64,000 nucleotides of DNA. Origin: Cryptomeria japonica (lineage: Eukaryota > Streptophyta > Pinopsida > Cupressales > Cupressaceae). Under the pieces are notes generated by a model that worked only from the letters and a program-made list of their open reading frames with translations, was not told the origin of the DNA and did no database searches. Below, piece after piece: positions 59,747 through 64,000 of this stretch; position 1 is the stretch's first letter; the number at the start of each line of letters is the position of its first letter. Position numbers and translations under genes: made by a program. The stretch lies in assembly GCF_030272615.1 (NCBI RefSeq), contig NC_081406.1, positions 246,569,218 through 246,633,217 on the forward strand. Direction: 5' to 3'.

Positions 59747-61262
59747 AAGATGGTCATTGTTTGTTGTCTTTGGGTCATGTCCTTCGATTTTGATTTTGCC
59801 TTGGTCAATAAGATCCTAATAAGATCTTTCAATCTGTGATAATTTATTGTCTTGTGTCCTCTCCCTTGATGGAAATCACAATGTTCAGTATCCCTCCACC
59901 ATGCAGGTTTGACTTGAGGCTCATAGTTTGATGTTTTGGGTAGGGTTACCATATTTTGAGAAACTAGTTGTCATAACACTGTTTCAATGGGTTCCCCTAA
60001 GGGAGTGTATGTTCACTTTGGTTTTTGTTGATGAAGTCTGGGTTCATCGTGAGATGTGATGCGGCCTTGATTGGGAGGAACAACTGTGTTAGTCTGAGGT
60101 GGGGGATTCTATCCTGCAAATCAAACTACAGGTTGTGCACTTTTGATAGTTCTTGCATCCACAACCCCATCATTGACAACATTTTTGTTTTTGTTCCAGA
60201 AGCTTGGTTTGTCACTATTGAAGCATGGGCAAGGACCATCCTTTGGCTCATTATAGATTTTGATAAGTCCTTTCTTGATGAGCGCCCGCTCACATTTTAA
60301 TCCTTTGGTGATTATGTCACTGAAAGAGTTTGTGTCTTTGACATCCAGGTGAAACTCCATTTTTCGTTTAAGTTGGAAATAAATATTTCCACTAGTTCTT
60401 GTTCAGGTAATTGAAGAGAATGCCTGCTAGACATTTGACTCCATCATTGCAGGAAGACTGAGAATAGTTCACCTAGTTTTTGTTTAGTGTTACATAGATC
60501 AGCCATGGTGATATCATGTTCAATGTTATGTGAGTAATGTGCCAAGAACTTCTAAACTAGCTCTTCAAATGTCCTAATGCCACCTAGTAGTTGGGAAAAC
60601 CATGATGTGGTTGTTCCTCCCAAGCTTTGGGGAAAAAGTCGCATTAGGTATGTGTCCTCTTATGCCACTTTGAGGCAAGCTGAATGGAATTCTCTGACAT
60701 GATCACGAGGATCTCCTTTTCCTCTATACTTTTCGAACTTGGGTGTTTCGAACCATCATGGAAAAGGTGGCATATAAAGATTCCTATCAAAGGGACAGGG
60801 ACAAATGTCATTGAGTGAAAATTGATTAGTCTTTACGCCACTGTGAAGTTGTTGGGTGAGATTTTCCACTTGTTGCCGCAATATCTCTATGCCATTTGGA
60901 GGAGGAGGAGGTGGTGGGTTACCTTGAGGAATGTTATATCTAATATGATCTCTACCTCTTTCTTCCTCATGGCGACTTTTTCATTCTGATGCTTGTCTTA
61001 GTTGTGCGAGATCAAAGTCAAAGGGGAGTTTGGCTCCTTCTTGAGCAAGCTTTAAAAAGTGAGCATCCGCATTGCTCCTAAGTATTTCGTCAAAAATTCT
61101 ATTAAAGAGAGGGTTGTGTTGAGCCCTTTCTATTGTTGCAGGAGTAGGAGTACTTGGGTTTTCATCATTCGCATTTCCTCCAAGTGCTTCTTGAAATTCA
61201 TTGATATTTTCCTCCTCTTCTTCAATTTCTTGTTGCCCTGACTGTGATCAGGTATGAGCCAT
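59641..61262 (-). pseudogene. E gag pseudogene
   Basis: Gag from ATG 61262 (MAHT) with in-frame stops and frameshifts near 60365 and 59750. The capsid part carries KFEKYRGKGDPRDHV and a region with FPQSLGGTTTSWF, LLGGIRTFEELV and LGELFSVFLQ, as in plant gypsy gag. The nucleocapsid-like motif CDFHQGRGHKTINYH near 59880 is a C-x2-H-x4-H-x4-C knuckle with its last Cys changed to Tyr. A Pro-rich run lies near 60910. The start is placed at the first ATG that opens the gag-like frame; Tat elements may have another ORF upstream. Confidence 0.8.
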
Positions 61263-61694
61263 TTTGTTTACAAGTTTTTGTTTGAAGTTGGCTGAAAATG
61301 ATGATGAGTTGTTGATGAAATGAAAGATTGATGGTTGGTGAATTGTGTTATATATGGATCTCTAGCACTTAAAGGTAGATGTGACCGAAATTCTTTCTTT
61401 GAATTGCTTGTTGTTTTTTATAAGGTTTGATGTGATAAGGTTTAGAGAAATCTGAGATGTGTTATAGATTTAACTACCTAGTAATGAGAGGATTCAATCA
61501 TAAACTAGTTTTAACCTACATAGATATGTCTCTTAGGATGAGCTTATCCTAGATGTAGAAACAATCTAAAAGTGATTTGTGTGTTTGATTTCAAGCAATA
61601 TCCAAAAGAGAATTTAGGACAAGAACTTCTTAATGTTTTGAGAGTTGAACTGAAGTGATGATGTGAAGGTGAGAAATGGATGAAATGATTAACT

Positions 61695-62078
61695 TCAATA
61701 AAATCTTTGTGTCACAAATGGAACAAATTCTACCTCTTCTCTTTCGGGCGTTGGTGACAATTCTCGAGCTACATTGTATGTGATACAAATGTCTGGGAAG
61801 AAGTTGGGATTGATCTTGCCTCCTTGGTTTTTGTGATAACTCAAAGCTCTATATTGCATAAAAGCTCTGCGGTTCAATGACTCTTGATCAAATTCGTTGG
61901 ATTTACCTTGAAGGTATAGATGCATGTGACGTAGAAAATCTCTATGAGAGACAAAGATTTGTCTATTTAGATAGAATAATTTCCTCCTTTTGATCAAATC
62001 CTTTGAGCTCAATGGTCTTCTTTTCAAGTTGATATTTTGATGAACATTCTTCTTTCTCAAGTTGTGAAGAATGGTCAT
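61695..62078 (-). CDS. Leader ORF of E, unrecognised
   Basis: 127-codon open frame upstream of gag, start ATG at 62078. It is basic at first (NLKRRPLSSKDLIKRRK), then has YRALSYHKNQGGKINPNF, and ends EVEFVPFVTQRFY. No domain recognised. Tat/Ogre elements often carry an extra ORF before gag, so it could be a remnant of one; a chance frame is also possible. It has no in-frame stop although the rest of E has many. Confidence 0.35.
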   Translation of the reverse strand: MTILHNLRKKNVHQNINLKRRPLSSKDLIKRRKLFYLNRQIFVSHRDFLRHMHLYLQGKSNEFDQESLNRRAFMQYRALSYHKNQGGKINPNFFPDICITYNVARELSPTPEREEVEFVPFVTQRFY

Positions 62079-63639
62079 AAAGTTTGATACTTTGTTCTTT
62101 GTTTTTGATATTTTTGGTTGTTTTGAAAAATGTTTGGTTGGATGAATACTTGTTTTGAATTTTAGATTTTATGATGTTTCTTTGACAAGAAAACAAAGCA
62201 AGCACACAAACACAAGAATGTTGCCTCAAAAGGCACAAATAAGTATGGGTCTAGATCAACCCAATCCTTGAACTTTTATATGACCCTTTCCTTTAAGTGT
62301 ATTTTAGGTGTTCTTCCAAAGCCTGAAGTCGGCTCAATTTGCACTTGGTCTTGATTAAAATGAAAACACTTCAAACACTTTGTATCCCTAAGGTCAAATG
62401 GCCAGCTACGATAAATTCAGCCCACATCTTGATATTTCTTTGACTTTGGTACTACATACCTTATGAATCTCACTGTGGTAGGTAAGGACGTGATATACTA
62501 AGTGTTGCACAAGCATAACAAATAGATGATCCCTATGATGGGGGAGTCACCACTTTCATCAAGCCACAAGTGACTTTTCAAAAAGCTATGTTTCTACTCA
62601 AGGAAATATGTATGGTGAGTATCTTGGGAGCAAAACCATCTATGCTCTTGCACCGAATTATATCACAAATATCCTCAATCAATAGAATGGGTGGGCTACT
62701 ACTTAAAGGTGTTTAGTAATTTTTGATGTCTTTGGATATAAGTTCATTCTCCAGTGACTCACTTAAGAGCCTTGTAACTTGTGGTGGGGCCCATTTGTCC
62801 TTTCGGCAAGTTACATTGTAAGAATAGCTATACCCAGGGCTACAGCTTTCGCTCTCACCTGATTTCTATAGTGGCTCGAAGGATTTACCGCGCGAGGTCG
62901 TTCCCAAGAGTGATGTGTCTCTTGGCAGGCCTCTCTTAAAAAGATAAAAATTTGAGTGTTACTAACACTTTTCTCTTGCACCTAGGACCACGAAAGCCAA
63001 GGGAGAGGATAGTGTGTGTTAGAAGTAGGACCACTCAACCAACTCCTTTGCACAAGTGTGCCAATCACAACAAGCACTTGTTCTTTTTAACTTGTCATTG
63101 CAATGTGATCTAACTATTTGTAGATGTTGCTCCAACAACCATGATATTCTTTTTAACTTCAAAAGGCAATATATTTAAGTAAACTAGAACTTGAAATCCT
63201 GGTCAAATTAATGAAAAACATGTATGAAGTAAAATCGTTTTTGCAAAACAAATGAGACAAGTTGATTGTGAATTTTATTTGCACCAAAATGGAAGTGTGG
63301 ATTGTGAGGTTTTGCTTAAGTTTGATGCAAAAAATAAATTTGTCTTGTTGATTTTAAGCACCAAATGAACAATTAAGCCTAACTTGCAAGAAACAAAGTT
63401 TGTTTTTATTCGATTTTAAAGCACCAAAAACAAATGATCCTAACTTGCAAGGAAAAGAAAGTTTGTTTTTGTTCAATTTTAAAGCACCAAAAACAAATTT
63501 TTGATTTTTAACAAAGTTAGTTTTTAGACTTGCACAAAAGTGAATAGTTAGTAAAATCCATGCATAGGGAGGGCTTCCACAAGCCTAAAAAAACTATTTT
63601 TTTTTTGTTACAAAGTCTTCCTTACAATGTTCTATTACA

Positions 63640-63860
63640 ATAGCGCTAGTCTGTGTTAAAATAGAAGCGCTATTTAACTAAAAACACGTTTTTACATAGA
63701 CAAAAACACTAAAAGAAAAATTTGACAATAAATTCAAAAGTGCTAAAACAAGCACAAAAGCGCTAAATGAATGCCAATAGCGCCAAACTTGAGACAACAG
63801 CGCTATTAGAATAACAAGTTGCAAGAGCACTACAACGCGATCAAAAGCGCTAAAGCGCGA
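63640..63860 (-). repeat. Inverted AGCGCTTTTG / AGCACTATTG unit array
   Basis: Plus strand shows caaaagcgct, aatagcgct, aatagcgcc and aaaagtgct units; on the minus strand these are the same 10-base units seen at 48760-49060. It lies just inside the primer site of E. Confidence 0.75.
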
Positions 63861-63922
63861 CCTGTGTGTCAAGTTCAACATTCAAACATGTTAGTTTTTT
63901 AAAGAATTGTTTTGGGTGCTTG

Positions 63923-63942
63923 GATTCACGTCAGGTTCACCA
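63923..63942 (-). other. E primer-binding site, tRNA-Trp type
   Basis: The plus strand reads like the 3' end of plant tRNA-Trp including CCA (gattcacgtc.ggttcacca), differing at one base from the sequence I know; so the minus strand is complementary to that tRNA over about 20 bases. It lies two bases from the LTR. Confidence 0.75.
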
Positions 63943-63944
63943 AA

Positions 63945-64000
63945 TGATGCTCTGCAAAACTGACAAGTTAGATTAAAACCTATGGTGTTATAACACACAA
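63945..64000 (-). repeat. E 5' LTR, first 56 bases only
   Basis: TGATGCTCTGCAAAACTGAC continues to the window end and matches 46984-47039 with two differences. The rest of the LTR lies outside. Confidence 0.9.

Larger units (their letters stand above)
61263..63922 (-). other. E 5' leader
   Basis: About 2.7 kb between primer site and gag. It contains the frame 61695-62078 (listed separately), AT-rich sequence, runs such as caccaaaaacaaat repeated near 63360-63500, and the reverse-complement AGCGCTTTTG array at 63640-63860. Long leaders are usual for Tat-group elements. Confidence 0.6.
6365..64000 (+). mobile_element. Element D: host Ty1/copia retrotransposon
   Basis: Oldest element of the nest, running past the window end. 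Its pieces are 5' LTR 6365-6540 plus 31286-32434, primer site 32437, gag-pol 32491-34431, 42476-44553 and 45681-45849, 3' UTR to 46184, and 3' LTR from 46185. Interruptions are C in the 5' LTR, H in integrase, solo LTR I in RNase H, and E in the 3' LTR. Left flank is tgtct (6360-6364). The two LTR starts (TGTTGGAAATT) and following about 180 bp align clearly, which proves the pieces belong together. Confidence 0.9.
46984..64000 (-). mobile_element. Element E: Ty3/gypsy (Tat-like) retrotransposon, nested in D's 3' LTR
   Basis: Minus-strand gypsy element, 5' LTR entering at the right edge (63945 onward) and 3' LTR at 46984 to about 49089. Order: primer site 63942-63923, leader, gag 61262 to about 59640, protease and linker, RT, RNase H, second RNase H, integrase to about 53890, spacer, antisense plant-mobile-domain frame, 3' LTR. 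The second RNase H points to the Tat group of plant gypsy elements. The first 56 bases of both LTRs differ at 2 sites. The target-site duplication cannot be checked because the right end is outside. Confidence 0.88.

Noticed and set aside
63923-63942. Possible tRNA-Trp gene
   Set aside because: Only the last 20 bases including CCA match; CCA is not encoded in nuclear plant tRNA genes, and the position next to the LTR shows it is a primer-binding site.

Overview
The window is intergenic DNA of a land plant, made almost entirely of nested, mutated LTR retrotransposons. I found no intact host gene, rRNA, tRNA gene or CRISPR array. The very low gene density, stacked insertions and old Ty1/copia elements with 1.2-1.5 kb LTRs suggest a large plant genome, possibly a conifer; the species cannot be told from this. 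I name the elements A-I. Layout: A (1-4483, +) is the 3' part of a copia element. 4484-6364 is unassigned AT-rich DNA. D (6365 to beyond 64000, +) is the oldest visible host copia. C (6541-31280, +) sits in D's 5' LTR. B (7206-14567, +) sits in C's 5' LTR. F (16442-24084, -) is a complete copia inside C at the protease. G (25185-27690, +) is a deleted, pol-less LTR element inside C's integrase. H (34432-42470, -) is a pol-less two-ORF LTR element inside D's integrase. I (44554-45675, -) is a solo LTR inside D's RNase H. E (46984 to beyond 64000, -) is a Ty3/gypsy element inside D's 3' LTR. Six insertions (B, C, F, G, H, I) are bounded by 5-bp target-site duplications, four perfect (F, G, H, I) and two with one mismatch (B, C), and the interrupted reading frames or LTRs rejoin across them. 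Copia parts: A, B, C, D and F each encode one gag-protease-integrase-RT-RNase H polyprotein with an initiator-Met-tRNA-type primer site and a purine tract before the 3' LTR. All are dead, mainly through in-frame stops of the CAG to TAG type rather than frameshifts. B keeps one frame for 1365 codons with nine internal stops. Their LTR sequences differ, but they share a U5 hairpin, short CCCTTAACAGGG-like hairpin units and an inverted repeat bracketing the polypurine tract and LTR start. Gypsy part: E has gag, protease, RT, two RNase H domains and integrase on the minus strand, a primer site matching tRNA-Trp, and a plant-mobile-domain reading frame on the opposite strand between pol and the 3' LTR. 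Most unusual: H has typical copia-style LTRs, primer site and purine tracts but no protease, RT, RNase H or integrase. It carries ORF1 (425 codons, coiled coil plus five CCHC knuckles) and ORF2 (1090 codons, helical N-terminal domain, basic and acidic linkers, C-terminal coiled coil). G carries a related C-terminal coiled-coil frame. Together they look like a family of coding but non-autonomous LTR elements. All of this is read by eye from the sequence; lineage names and homology need alignment or a profile search.
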